Shown here: one piece after another, positions 44,710 through 53,824 of the stretch
How positions within the stretch are numbered: the first letter of the stretch is position 1
Layout: each line of letters begins with the position of its first letter
NCBI RefSeq assembly: GCF_014397785.1
Contig: NZ_VZQQ01000003.1
Coordinates: 124,001 to 188,000, forward strand
Origin: Paraburkholderia podalyriae
GTDB taxonomy: Bacteria > Pseudomonadota > Gammaproteobacteria > Burkholderiales > Burkholderiaceae
Direction: 5' to 3'
Length of the DNA: 64,000 nt
Position numbers and translations under genes: made by a program
The notes under the pieces: model-generated
Database searches by the model: none
What the model saw: the letters and a program-made list of their open reading frames with translations, nothing else
Told to the model about the DNA's origin: nothing

Positions 44710-45525
44710 CTACCTGGCCGCTGTCACGCCGCCATCCACGACGAGTTGCGTCGCGGTGATGTATTTCGCCTCGTCGCTTGCGAGAAACACTATGGCATTC
44801 GCAATGTCCCACGCGTCGCCCATGAAACCCATAGGAATCGCGGCGTTGCGGTTGGCATTCAATTCGTCGGCGGATACGCCCAATTGCTTGGTGATCCGTG
44901 TTTTGACGGTCGGTGTGTCCATCATCCCGACCACGACTGTGTTGACCCGTATGCCCTTCTTCACGTAGGCAATGGCAGTCGAGCGGCTGAACGCCATAAG
45001 TCCAGCCTTCGAAGCCGCATAAGCGACGTGCACGCGTCCGCCGACCTGATGGCTCATGTGCGCGATGCTTGAGACGTTAACGATTGCGCCACCTTTGCCT
45101 TCAGCCTCAAACTGCCGCAGCATGATGGGAAGCACATGCTTGCAGCCGAGAAACGCCGTCTTGAGATTCAGGTCCATCTGCGCATCCCACGCGTCGACGC
45201 CGAGCGACACGGGATCACCCGGGACACTCCCTCCCACAACGTTGACCAGGATATCAACCCGACCGAACTGTTCCACGCACGCGTCGATCGCCGCCTTGAC
45301 GTCATCATTGGACGTCAAATCGCATCTTTGCCACGCCCAGTTCTTGTGACCTTCCCGCTCCATGATCGCCGCAGTGTCAATCAATGCCTGCTCATTGATG
45401 TCCACACCGAACACTTTGGCGCCCTGCCGAGCCATCAGCACCGCCGTGGCCCTGCCGTTGCCCCACCCCTCACCCAATGAACCCGCGCCTGCGACGAAAG
45501 CCACTTTACCAGTCAGATCCAGCAT
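44710..45525 (-). CDS. Short-chain dehydrogenase/reductase
   Basis: The 271-residue SDR has the cofactor motif GAGSLGEGWGNG, a variant of TGxxxGxG with a three-residue insertion. VNVVGG replaces NNAG, IVNVSSIAH carries the Ser and YAASKAG the Tyr and Lys. It follows the flavin monooxygenase gene on the same strand and precedes the amidohydrolase gene. It probably handles the alcohol/ketone step for one of these enzymes. The acidic VFGVDINE suggests NAD(H). Confidence 0.9.
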   Translation of the reverse strand: MLDLTGKVAFVAGAGSLGEGWGNGRATAVLMARQGAKVFGVDINEQALIDTAAIMEREGHKNWAWQRCDLTSNDDVKAAIDACVEQFGRVDILVNVVGGSVPGDPVSLGVDAWDAQMDLNLKTAFLGCKHVLPIMLRQFEAEGKGGAIVNVSSIAHMSHQVGGRVHVAYAASKAGLMAFSRSTAIAYVKKGIRVNTVVVGMMDTPTVKTRITKQLGVSADELNANRNAAIPMGFMGDAWDIANAIVFLASDEAKYITATQLVVDGGVTAAR

Positions 45526-45625
45526 GTCTCGTATCCTCGTTTTTGAGTCGGTAAGCGATCAGGGCGGCAATTGTTAAGAACGTGTCACCCTTGTCCGCGA
45601 ACTCGTGGGCCCGTGCGGTCGTGGC

Positions 45626-47401
45626 TCAGGTAATGAGCCCAATCTCGCGGGCCTTGATTTGCAAGGCGACGTAATGTGAGTAAATGCGTGCCTGCGATAG
45701 GCCGCTGCCGAGAAACCATAGCCCCTTTTGCGCCGTGGGCCTGTACATGTTGTTGAGTTCGCCGTCCTTCGCGATTCCCCAAATGGGACCGACTATCTCG
45801 GCAACCGCGGCACCCAACAATTCCCTCACCACGTGCTGCTGGCTTTGATAGCCCGTGGCGGTCACCAACAGGTCCGCCTTCTCCACGCGCCCGTCCTTCA
45901 TCAGCGCACCGTCCTCGACAAAGCGTTCGATGTCCTCGAAGTGCAGCAGGCCGACCTGCCCATTGACAATCAATTCCGAGCAGCCGCAGTTCAGATAGTA
46001 GCCACCGTGCGTACGGCGCACCTTCATCATGTACCCGGTTCCGTCCTCGCAAAAATCTAGCTTGAAGCCCCGTGCGCGCAGACCGTCGAGCAGCACCTTG
46101 TCCAATTCCTGCTGCCGCTTCGTCACAGCCTGCGCATTTCGCACCGCAATGGGGTAGGTAGCGGACAATGCCAGCAGGTCGCAATCCTCAATAGGCAAGC
46201 CGTCATCGTAGTAGGTGGTATAGGTAACGCATGCGGCGTCAAGGCTCGTGACTGCGATCGGACCACGCTGGATTAGCTTGACGTTTGCGCCGTGGCCATG
46301 CAGGTCCTGCGCGATGTCGTGGCCGCTCGTGCCTGCGCCGAGCACCAGCGCATTCCTTCCGCGCCAGGGTGCCCCGTCCTTGTAGTCGTGCGTGTGCAGG
46401 ACCTCGCCCTTGAAGTCCTCGAGCCCTGCCAGCCTAGGCCGCTTGGGCGCACCAACGATGCCATTAGCGAACACGATATGCCTTGGCCGAAGCACACGCT
46501 CGGACCCGTCGGCGCGACGCACCGTCGCATGCCAGTGGCCAGCTGCCTCATCATATTCCCCGCCCACAAACGCCGTGCTTGTCCAGACATTGCACTCCAT
46601 CGCCCATGCGTAGTTCTCGATCCAATTGGCCAGCATGTCCTTCGCAAGGTACTTCGGCCAGGTTGGTGGAAACGGCATGTATGCCATGTGGTTCAGCGCC
46701 ACCTGATTATGCAGCGCTAACGAGTGATACCGCTGGCGCCACACGTCTCCCACCCGAGGCAGCTTCTCCACGCATAGCGCGTCCACACCAATCATCCGAA
46801 GCCGAGCCGCTGTGGACAAGCCCGTCTGGCCAGCGCCAATGATCAATACGGCAGGCTCGCGATCTTCGAACGCTTGCTCCTTCGCACGACGCTCCGCCCA
46901 GTTCTGGCTGCCGAACTGGCGAGAGTATTCCGCGCCCGATGGACGCCGCTCCCCCACCGCCGGCTCATGGCCCTTCAGCTCCTGCAGCGACGTCATGAAA
47001 ATCCAGGCCCTCTCGGGCTCGCATTCCAAGAGCCGCACGACGCCACTACCACGGCCGTCGGCTGTCTCGAAATTAAAAATAGCCTCAGTCACTGGAATCC
47101 CGATACGCTTGACGCGACGCGGCGGCGTACGATTTTCCGCAATCTCGAACCGATGCGCCTGGATTTTGTGCTGTCTGCTTATGAGCTCGTTAACGATGCT
47201 CTCGCGCCCCTGATGCGGTGTAATGCTCCAAGTGAACGCCAGCAAATCACGCCAGTGGCATTCGTCGGCAAAAAGCTGACCCAGGGCGTCGCGGTTCAGC
47301 GACTTCAGCGCCTGCTCGAGACGAGACAGCCACCTTTGAACCAGATGCGCCTCACTATGCACACTCTCAGCGCTGCTGGAGATAGAGATAACTTCTTCCA
47401 T
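45626..47401 (-). CDS. NTF2/SnoaL-like domain fused to flavin-containing monooxygenase
   Basis: The 591-residue protein has two parts. Residues 1 to about 140 resemble a SnoaL/NTF2-like domain (LGQLFADECHWRDLLAFTWS). Residues from about 180 on form a CzcO/FMO-like flavoprotein with GAGQTGLS (FAD Rossmann) and GAGTSGHDIAQDL (NADP Rossmann). HTHDYKDGAPW stands where FMO/BVMO fingerprints lie, and a C-terminal LLVTATGYQS motif follows. The start at the ATG 47401 is preferred over the upstream frame. Such fusions occur in proteobacteria. Substrate oxygenation (ketone or heteroatom) is likely; the N-terminal domain may bind a hydrophobic ligand. Confidence 0.86.
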   Translation of the reverse strand: MEEVISISSSAESVHSEAHLVQRWLSRLEQALKSLNRDALGQLFADECHWRDLLAFTWSITPHQGRESIVNELISRQHKIQAHRFEIAENRTPPRRVKRIGIPVTEAIFNFETADGRGSGVVRLLECEPERAWIFMTSLQELKGHEPAVGERRPSGAEYSRQFGSQNWAERRAKEQAFEDREPAVLIIGAGQTGLSTAARLRMIGVDALCVEKLPRVGDVWRQRYHSLALHNQVALNHMAYMPFPPTWPKYLAKDMLANWIENYAWAMECNVWTSTAFVGGEYDEAAGHWHATVRRADGSERVLRPRHIVFANGIVGAPKRPRLAGLEDFKGEVLHTHDYKDGAPWRGRNALVLGAGTSGHDIAQDLHGHGANVKLIQRGPIAVTSLDAACVTYTTYYDDGLPIEDCDLLALSATYPIAVRNAQAVTKRQQELDKVLLDGLRARGFKLDFCEDGTGYMMKVRRTHGGYYLNCGCSELIVNGQVGLLHFEDIERFVEDGALMKDGRVEKADLLVTATGYQSQQHVVRELLGAAVAEIVGPIWGIAKDGELNNMYRPTAQKGLWFLGSGLSQARIYSHYVALQIKAREIGLIT

Positions 47402-47806
47402 AACGTTCGTTCCTTGTTTGTGCCTGGCAAAGCAACCTTTCGAGGTTTGCCCGTGTGAACAAATTCTAGTAGCGGTGTTAGCCATCGGCTACCCGCGGAC
47501 GCGGTTAGGAGTCTTGCTCCGGCCGCAAAAATCGTCGGCCCGCGCGCATCTACCGCGGTACGACGCCAACCCGACTTTTTCTGTCTGGCGCAAATGAGCT
47601 TTGCTTAAGACACGCTGGATGCGCCTCCAGTCACACGTCTATTCTTTTTCTACAACCATGCGTGGCACGGCGTTCCCGCTACCTTCACGTCCTGCGGCAT
47701 GAACTGACCGCGATACCTTCCAAAGCGGGCGGCAACCCCAACTGCGACCGCGGTATTCGCTCCATCAATAGCTAGCCCGCCGGCGCACCCGGCGTAAGGA
47801 GGCGAT
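47402..47806. promoter_or_regulatory. Divergent promoter region, no gene
   Basis: No coding frame is supported between the flavin monooxygenase and the carboxymuconolactone-decarboxylase-like gene. The latter has AAGGAGG four bases before its GTG. No operator was recognised. Confidence 0.4.
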
Positions 47807-48535
47807 GTGCACTATGACCAGGACCAACTCGACGGCACTTTCGATGACCCGCGCGTGCCGGAACGTCTGCGCCTGACGGCCCCGACGTCATTTGAAGCCG
47901 CCGCCCGGTTCTGGCGCGTCGCTATCGGCGACGAGCATCTTTCACCTAGAATGAAGGAGCTCGTGCTGCTTGCGCTGCATGCATCGGCGACGGCGCTGAA
48001 TGAAAAGGCTATCAGGCGGCACGTCGAACGGGCCAGAGTGGCCGGCGCATCGGAGCACGACGTGATTGACGTCCTGTTGTCCATCGTCGGCTTGAGCAAC
48101 CATGCGCTTTACTTCGCCGTGCCGATCCTCCTCGAGGAGCTGCGAGCGACGCGTGGGCCGGATGCCGCCGAGCTACCATCTACGCGCTCCGATATCGAAG
48201 AAATACGAGAGGACTTCGTGAAGACGCGCGGATTCTGGAACGAACAGCGCGATACCATCGCGCGGCTGCTTCCGGATTACTTCAAGGCGCTGTCGGGACT
48301 ATCGACTGAACCGTGGAAGCATGGTTCGCTGACACCCAAAGAGCGAGAATTGATCTACATTGCCATCGACTCTTCCGTTACTCATATGTATGGAACGGGC
48401 CTTGCGCTTCACATACGCCATGCGCTGCAGCACGGCGCTACACGAGAAGAGATCCTGACGATCTTTCAATTGGGCGCGCTAACGGGCCTCGAAACCTTCA
48501 TCCTGGGTTCGGAAGCCTTATTCGGCAGAAATTGA
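47807..48535 (+). CDS. Carboxymuconolactone decarboxylase family protein, two-domain
   Basis: The 242-residue protein contains two halves each like an alkylhydroperoxidase/carboxymuconolactone decarboxylase fold (first LSPRMKELVLLALHAS and HVERARVAGASEHDVIDVLL, second LTPKERELIYIAIDSS and HIRHALQHGATREEILTIFQ). The CxxC of AhpD is absent, so a peroxidase role is unlikely. The start is a GTG with AAGGAGG four bases before it; an ATG two bases earlier is out of frame. Relatives occur beside aromatic and terpene degradation genes, and their reaction is often unknown. Confidence 0.85.
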   Translation: MHYDQDQLDGTFDDPRVPERLRLTAPTSFEAAARFWRVAIGDEHLSPRMKELVLLALHASATALNEKAIRRHVERARVAGASEHDVIDVLLSIVGLSNHALYFAVPILLEELRATRGPDAAELPSTRSDIEEIREDFVKTRGFWNEQRDTIARLLPDYFKALSGLSTEPWKHGSLTPKERELIYIAIDSSVTHMYGTGLALHIRHALQHGATREEILTIFQLGALTGLETFILGSEALFGRN

Positions 48536-48693
48536 CGGACCGCGTGGCGACCGACGACCGACGACCAGTCGCTGCGTTGCACGGTGTGGTGTCGTTGCCG
48601 GTGGCGTCTGCGCCGGGTTTGTCTATAAAAGACACCGGCGCAACCCCGACCACCCGGAGCCGGAATCTCCAGATTTTTTACGCGCAGCGATGG

Positions 48694-49395
48694 TCATTCC
48701 ACCCACGCGACGACGTCGTCGATCGGTGCCCGCGAGGTGCGGAACCTGTTGGCGACGTGCTCCTTGTCTTCGAATCCGAAGGAGATGCCGCAGATGATGC
48801 GATTCTCGGCGCCAATATCGAGGTGCTTGCGCAAGAGATCAGGCCATGAGGCCAGTGCGGCTTGTGCGATTGCACTGACGCCTACTGCGGTGGCTGCCAA
48901 CATGAAGTTGGACACCCAGGCGCCGCAATCCATGACCCCGTGAGTGCCGAGGAAACCGTCACTGCATACGACCGCGAGGTGCGGAGCACCAAATAACCGG
49001 AAGTTCTCTCTCCCCTGTCGCGCCGCGGCTTCGCGATCGCCTTTCCGCACGCCGGTGGCTTGATAAAGGGCCCAGCCGCATTCTCGCCTGCGCGTCTGAT
49101 GAACGCCGCGATACTCGCGCGGCCAATCGAGTTCGGGCGACGGAGCGATGTTCGCTGAGGCGCGGGCCATCAGATCGCTACGGAGACTCTCGAGCGGCTC
49201 GCCGCTCACCATGTGGACCTGCCAGGGTTGGGCATTACACCAGGATGCAGTGCGTTGCGCCGTCGCCAGAATTTGCCGGATGACATCTCGCGATACTGGC
49301 TGCGGCAGAAAGGCTCGGCAGCTGTGTCGCCGCCGCAGCAATCCGTCGAGGCAAGTAAAATCTGCTGTGACTGTATTGGTGCAAACGGAAACCAT
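48694..49395 (-). CDS. Nitroreductase family protein
   Basis: The 233-residue FMN-binding protein has RRRHSCRAFLPQPVSRDVIR (N-terminal FMN-binding Arg/Ser motif), TASWCNAQPWQVHMVSG and GVSAIAQAALASWPDLLRKH. The C-terminal ICGISFGFEDKEHVANRF is the usual nitroreductase ending. NAD(P)H-dependent reduction of quinones, nitro groups or enones is likely. It lies just downstream of TctA on the same strand, with an intervening gene-free 92 bases. Its role in the pathway is not clear from sequence. Confidence 0.9.
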   Translation of the reverse strand: MVSVCTNTVTADFTCLDGLLRRRHSCRAFLPQPVSRDVIRQILATAQRTASWCNAQPWQVHMVSGEPLESLRSDLMARASANIAPSPELDWPREYRGVHQTRRRECGWALYQATGVRKGDREAAARQGRENFRLFGAPHLAVVCSDGFLGTHGVMDCGAWVSNFMLAATAVGVSAIAQAALASWPDLLRKHLDIGAENRIICGISFGFEDKEHVANRFRTSRAPIDDVVAWVE

Positions 49396-49487
49396 CTTTT
49401 CTTCCTCCTTTCCAGTGCCGCTGCAGCGGCGTTAATGAACGGATAAGAACGATGCGTGTAGGCGTCGGCAGCACACAATGTCTGGAC

Positions 49488-51116
49488 TCACATGTCGGAC
49501 GTGCGGCGGCTCGCCGTTTGCGCGGCGCGCACGCCGATCGACTCAATTCCGCCCTGAGCTAGTTGTCCCGGTTGATGGGCCTGGCCCGTCTGCGCGGCAG
49601 CGCTCAGTCGTCTTTGAATCACCGCTCGCCGCAACCCGAAGCAGATTTGACTCAGCAGCAACAAGGCGCAAAGCGTGATCAGCACGGCGCTAATCGGGTG
49701 TTCGACGAAGATCATCATGTCGCCGCGTGACAGCAGCAGTGCCCGGCGGAAATTCTCTTCGAATGGTCGCCCGAGCACGAAGCCGAGCAGGATTGGCGCG
49801 ACGGGAAAGTCGAGTGCAAGAAGGACCGCGCCGACTACGCCGAAGAAGAGTGCCTCGCCAACATCGAAAAGCGAATTATTCGTGGAGTACACCCCGATGG
49901 CGATAAAGCCCATCGCCAACGGCAAAAGGTAGCGGTAAGGCACCTTCAGCATTCTGACCCAGACGCCGATCATCGGTAGGTTCATGATCATCAGCAACAC
50001 ATTGCCGATCCAGAAGCTTGCGATCAAGCCCCAGAAGATGTCCGGGTGTTCCCTGATCATTTGGGGACCCGGCTGAATACCTTGAATCAGCAGCGCGCCA
50101 AGAATGAGCGCCATCACCGCGTCGCCGGGAATGCCGAGACTCATCGTCGGGATGAAATCGACCTGCGTCTTGGAATGGGACGCAGCTTCCGGCGCTGCAA
50201 CGCCCTCGAGTGCCCCATGGCCGAAGCGTCCGGGCTTGCGAGATACCTTCCGCTCGAATGCATACGCTACGAACGACGCTACCGTCGGACCGGTCCCGGG
50301 CATTGCGCCGAAGAGCGTGCCGACCAACGTTCCGCGAATCGTCGGCCAGAAAGCCTGCTTGATCTCCGTCTTGCTCGGCAGCATATCCTTGAAGCCTACG
50401 TCCATCGTCTTGTTGCTCGACGTGACCGCGTGCATGCGGTTGATACTGACGAGAAAATCAGCCACACCGAAAAGGCCAAGTGCTAGCGCGACGAGTTCGA
50501 TCTTGTCAGAGAGTTCCAGAAATCCAAACGTGAACCGTTGCACGCCGCTAGTAACGTCCGTGCCGACGATGCCGAGCAGCAATCCCAACGTCGTCATGGC
50601 GACGCCCTTGAGCGGCGAGCCGCGAGCCATCGTGGAGCCCGCCAGAAGGCCGAGCAGCATGACCGAGAAGATTTCCGCGGGTCCGAAATCGAAGGCGATT
50701 CGTACCAGCAGCGGCGAGGCGATGATCATCACGACGATGCCGAACGATGCGGCGAAGAACGATGCAAACATCGCGACGCCCAGCGCCGTTCCTCCTTTTC
50801 CAGCCTTGGCCATCGGGTACCCGTCGAGGCAGGTTACCGCATGCGGCGGGTGCGATGGCAGGTTTAACAGGATCGCACCTATGGCGCCGCCATACATCGA
50901 CCCGTAGAAGATGCCGGCTAGCATCAGGACCGCGGGTACCGGATGCATCGAATAGGTAATCGGCAGGAGCATCGAGATGGCCGTCAGTGCGCCGAGCCCC
51001 GGTAAAACGCCTATCAGGTTGCCTATTAGAACACCGACGAACGACCACCAGATGTTGTGAGGTTGCAGCGCAATCTCGAAGCCATACCAGAGGTTTGTGA
51101 GCGAATCGGTCAGCAT
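49488..51116 (-). CDS. tctA: Tripartite tricarboxylate transporter large membrane subunit TctA
   Basis: The 542-residue integral membrane subunit has about twelve hydrophobic segments and the TctA signatures GVLIGNLIGVLPGLGALTAI and FYGSMYGGAIGAILLNLPSHP (first), then GALLIQGIQPGPQM and GTLFGAMPGTGPTV. The gene for the small subunit lies immediately upstream, with TGA-GCC-ATG between the two. A periplasmic binding protein gene lies at 54821 on the same strand. The C-terminal tail after ALLLLSQICFGLRR is hydrophilic. The system probably imports an organic acid intermediate. Confidence 0.94.
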   Translation of the reverse strand: MLTDSLTNLWYGFEIALQPHNIWWSFVGVLIGNLIGVLPGLGALTAISMLLPITYSMHPVPAVLMLAGIFYGSMYGGAIGAILLNLPSHPPHAVTCLDGYPMAKAGKGGTALGVAMFASFFAASFGIVVMIIASPLLVRIAFDFGPAEIFSVMLLGLLAGSTMARGSPLKGVAMTTLGLLLGIVGTDVTSGVQRFTFGFLELSDKIELVALALGLFGVADFLVSINRMHAVTSSNKTMDVGFKDMLPSKTEIKQAFWPTIRGTLVGTLFGAMPGTGPTVASFVAYAFERKVSRKPGRFGHGALEGVAAPEAASHSKTQVDFIPTMSLGIPGDAVMALILGALLIQGIQPGPQMIREHPDIFWGLIASFWIGNVLLMIMNLPMIGVWVRMLKVPYRYLLPLAMGFIAIGVYSTNNSLFDVGEALFFGVVGAVLLALDFPVAPILLGFVLGRPFEENFRRALLLSRGDMMIFVEHPISAVLITLCALLLLSQICFGLRRAVIQRRLSAAAQTGQAHQPGQLAQGGIESIGVRAAQTASRRTSDM

Positions 51117-51119
51117 GGC

Positions 51120-51599
51120 TCAGGCACCTCCCCACGTAAACAGCGGAAAGGACATTCGCAGCGCGCCCCATATCACGACGATCGCAAACACCAGCATGAT
51201 CGCCATCAGCAGCAAGCCGTCCTTCAGCTTATTGTCGCGGTCACCCATCGCGGCGATAAAAACGACCGCTGCGCAGGCGGCCAGCAAGCCACCATAACGG
51301 CCCAGAATGACGAAAGCGATCAACGCACCAACGATGCACGCCCACCCTCGCCACTCTGGGGGCAACGTCTCGGACTTGACCACACCCGCACGCGCACGCT
51401 CGAGCCAAGCAGCAACGGCAATGGCTGTGCCGGCAAACATCAACAAGACCCCCAACGCGACCGGGAAAAAGCCCGGCCCCATCTGCCGGAGCGTTCCGAT
51501 ACTGTATGTCGCGCCCATGCCAGCTGCGCTCGCACCAATCAGTATCATCAAGCCGCCACCCAGATAGTCCTTCGGTAGCGAAACCAATGGATTCGGCAT
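51120..51599 (-). CDS. tctB: Tripartite tricarboxylate transporter small membrane subunit TctB
   Basis: The 159-residue membrane protein of the TctB family has four hydrophobic segments (for example GGLMILIGASAAGMGATYSI and FFPVALGVLLMFAGTAIAVA). The start at the ATG 51599 is set by GGAGAAGGG upstream; the longer frame is not credible. The stop lies three bases before the TctA start, typical of tctBA coupling. It partners TctA and a TctC-type binding protein. Confidence 0.9.
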   Translation of the reverse strand: MPNPLVSLPKDYLGGGLMILIGASAAGMGATYSIGTLRQMGPGFFPVALGVLLMFAGTAIAVAAWLERARAGVVKSETLPPEWRGWACIVGALIAFVILGRYGGLLAACAAVVFIAAMGDRDNKLKDGLLLMAIMLVFAIVVIWGALRMSFPLFTWGGA

Positions 51600-51939
51600 T
51601 CGTCCCTTCTCCAATTGCCAGACAGCTTCCGAAGCCGTGTTCGCTGCGCACCACCTCGACCATACAGGCAGCTCGCGAACAGGACTCAGTCGTGCCTTGT
51701 CTCCGATATTTACTATATGAACTCTGGTAGCCAGATGATGGTGCGAGAGTAGTGTATGCCTCACTCCAAGCCCGATCTATGTGCCCAGCCGTTAAGCAGT
51801 TTTGCGCGCGGCGGCAAGACACTCGGCCCGCCTGCCGTACCGGCTCATTTTTGCGAGCGCGAGCAAGCAGCTTCGCACACTGGTGCGTTGACTTCGCTGC
51901 CGACACACCCCTAAGCTCGTCCGAGCTACCGGAGAAATC
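51600..51939. promoter_or_regulatory. Divergent promoter region, no gene
   Basis: About 340 bases between tctB and the SDR gene without a supported frame. No strong operator or -35/-10 pair was recognised. Confidence 0.4.
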
Positions 51940-52758
51940 ATGACCAACAAAACTGCTGTTGTCACAGGCGGCGCGTCCGGGATCGGGCGACGTACTGTCG
52001 AACGCCTGATTGCCCACGACTGGACCGTCTGGTCCCTGGACGTTTGTGAACATGCACCGGATCAGCATGCGTCATTGCAGACTTCGCAAAACCGACTGCG
52101 TCACCTCCAATGCGACGTGGCCGACGTCGAGAGCGTCCGGTCCGCATTCGATGCCGTCCGCCGCCAGACGGCGAAACTCGACGCCTTGATCTGTTCCGCA
52201 GGCGTGATTCGCGTCGGAGCGCTCGAGGAGCACACGCCAGAAGATGTAGATCTGCTGCTCGGCGTGAACGTCAAGGGTCCGTGGTTGACAGTGCGCGAAG
52301 CGCTTCCGCTTTTGCGTGAGCGCTCGAGTGTTGTCCATCCTGCGCGCGTGGTGATGGTCGGCTCCTGTGCAGGCATCCGACCCAAGCCCGGCTCGGGTTT
52401 CTACGCAGCGACGAAGGCGGCGCTCCATTTGCTCACCGGTGTACTCGCCGTCGAGTTGGGGCCCTCGGGCGTTGTCGTCAACGCCGTAGCGCCCGGAACC
52501 GTGGCAACGCCGATGCTGAACGGCGCGGCCAAAACCGATGTCACTTCGCTGTACAAGCCGACGGGTGTATCGCCGCTCGGCCGCATCGCCGAACCGGACG
52601 ACATCGCCGATGTCATCCTGTTCTTCCTGAGCGATGCGGCCCGGTACGTCAACGGGACAGTGCTCCCTGTTGACGGCGGAACCCGTGCAGCCTTCTATCC
52701 AGGCAATACCGCCATGCAGCCGGTGGCAGACGCGTCTCTCGATGGGACTCCACAATGA
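51940..52758 (+). CDS. Short-chain dehydrogenase/reductase
   Basis: The 272-residue SDR has TGGASGIG (residues 9-16), the NNAG-like SAGVIRVGA, a Ser in VVMVGSCAGIRP and YAATKAAL (Tyr/Lys). The ATG at 51940 follows CCGGAGAAATC. It ends with an extended Gly/Ala tail beyond the normal VDGGT end. Overlap of its stop with the next gene (ATGA) shows that both are in one operon. It may oxidise a hydroxyl intermediate. Confidence 0.9.
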   Translation: MTNKTAVVTGGASGIGRRTVERLIAHDWTVWSLDVCEHAPDQHASLQTSQNRLRHLQCDVADVESVRSAFDAVRRQTAKLDALICSAGVIRVGALEEHTPEDVDLLLGVNVKGPWLTVREALPLLRERSSVVHPARVVMVGSCAGIRPKPGSGFYAATKAALHLLTGVLAVELGPSGVVVNAVAPGTVATPMLNGAAKTDVTSLYKPTGVSPLGRIAEPDDIADVILFFLSDAARYVNGTVLPVDGGTRAAFYPGNTAMQPVADASLDGTPQ

Positions 52759-53723
52759 CAGGACCCGCCATGAAAGCGATACTTGCAACCTCCGCCGGTG
52801 CACAGCCCGGCGACACCCCCGTGCCGCGCCCTGAGCCCGACCAGATCCTTGTGCGTGTAGGCGCGGCAAGTCTGAATCGGGCCGATCTTTCAGGCGTGGC
52901 TGCAAAAGATGGCAAGGTGATTGGCATGGAGTGGGCCGGCGAAATCGCCGGGGTCGGAAGTGCCGTGACCGAATGGAGACCAGGCGACCGCGTGATGTGC
53001 ACAGGAACCGGTGCATACGCGGAATACGCCGTTACGGATCGGGGCCGCGCGATGCGTATTCCGGACGGCATCGCGTTCGAGGAGGCAACGGTCCTGATGC
53101 TCGCCTGCCAGACCATGCACAATGCGATCGTCACGGCAGGCCGCATGCAGCGCGGCGAGACACTCATGATCCACGGCGCCAGCTCGGGTGTCGGACTCAT
53201 GGGCATGCAGATCGGGAAGCTACTCGGAGCAGGCGCCGTGATCGGCACTTCGACGAACAGCGCAAGGCGTAGCCGGCTCCAGGAATTCGGCGCGGACTAT
53301 GCGCTGGATGCCTCCGCGCCCGAATGGGTAGAAAGAATCCTTGACGCGACTGCCGGAAAGGGCGTGGATGTCATCGTGGACCAGGTGAGCGGACCGGCCT
53401 TCAACCAGACCATGAAGACCTGCGCCAAGCTCGGTCGCATCGTCAATGTCGGCCGGCTCGGAGGCAGTGAGGGTGTCGTAGATTTCAATTGGCACGCGCT
53501 GCGTCGCATCTCGTACACTGGAGTCACTTTCCGTACGCGATCAGTAGATGAGATTCGCGACCTCACGGCACTGATGGCACGCGACCTGTCGGCCGCCATT
53601 GCCGAGCGCAAATTGCGGCTGCCGATCGATCGCGTGTTCCCCCTCGAACAGGCCGCCGCGGCCCTTGACCGAATGAGTTCGAACGCCCATTTTGGCAAGA
53701 TCGTCCTGTCCGTCCCGGCCTGA
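52755..53723 (+). CDS. Quinone oxidoreductase-like medium-chain dehydrogenase
   Basis: The 322-residue MDR-family protein has ASLNRADLSG and GMEWAGEIAGVGSAV near the N-terminus, GDRVMCTGTGAYAEYAV, and HGASSGVGLMGMQIGKLLGA, the NADPH-binding Rossmann motif. It ends HFGKIVLSVP as in quinone oxidoreductases. There is no catalytic zinc cysteine cluster, so it resembles zeta-crystallin-type enzymes that reduce quinones or enones. It overlaps the SDR stop (ATGA), and a terminator-like hairpin lies after its stop codon. Confidence 0.9.
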   Translation: MTGPAMKAILATSAGAQPGDTPVPRPEPDQILVRVGAASLNRADLSGVAAKDGKVIGMEWAGEIAGVGSAVTEWRPGDRVMCTGTGAYAEYAVTDRGRAMRIPDGIAFEEATVLMLACQTMHNAIVTAGRMQRGETLMIHGASSGVGLMGMQIGKLLGAGAVIGTSTNSARRSRLQEFGADYALDASAPEWVERILDATAGKGVDVIVDQVSGPAFNQTMKTCAKLGRIVNVGRLGGSEGVVDFNWHALRRISYTGVTFRTRSVDEIRDLTALMARDLSAAIAERKLRLPIDRVFPLEQAAAALDRMSSNAHFGKIVLSVPA

Positions 53724-53753
53724 CTCCTGTCTGCGTTACCCAGGCACGAACTC

Positions 53754-53791
53754 TAAAAAAAATGCCGTTCAGCGCTTTTGCTGAACGGCAT
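53754..53791 (-). terminator. Intrinsic terminator for the minus-strand Ldh2/TctC operon
   Basis: ATGCCGTTCAGC (53762-53773) pairs perfectly with GCTGAACGGCAT (53780-53791) around a six-base loop. On the minus strand it is followed by a run of eight T. It lies between the convergent stop codons at 53723 and 53825 and may slow both transcripts. Confidence 0.85.
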
Positions 53792-53824
53792 GACAGGCTG
53801 CGATGACGGTCGCGATTCGCGATA

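Noticed and set aside
50104-50907. 267-codon plus frame opposite tctA
   Set aside because: Ser/Pro/Ala-rich antisense frame; tctA has clear family motifs on the minus strand.
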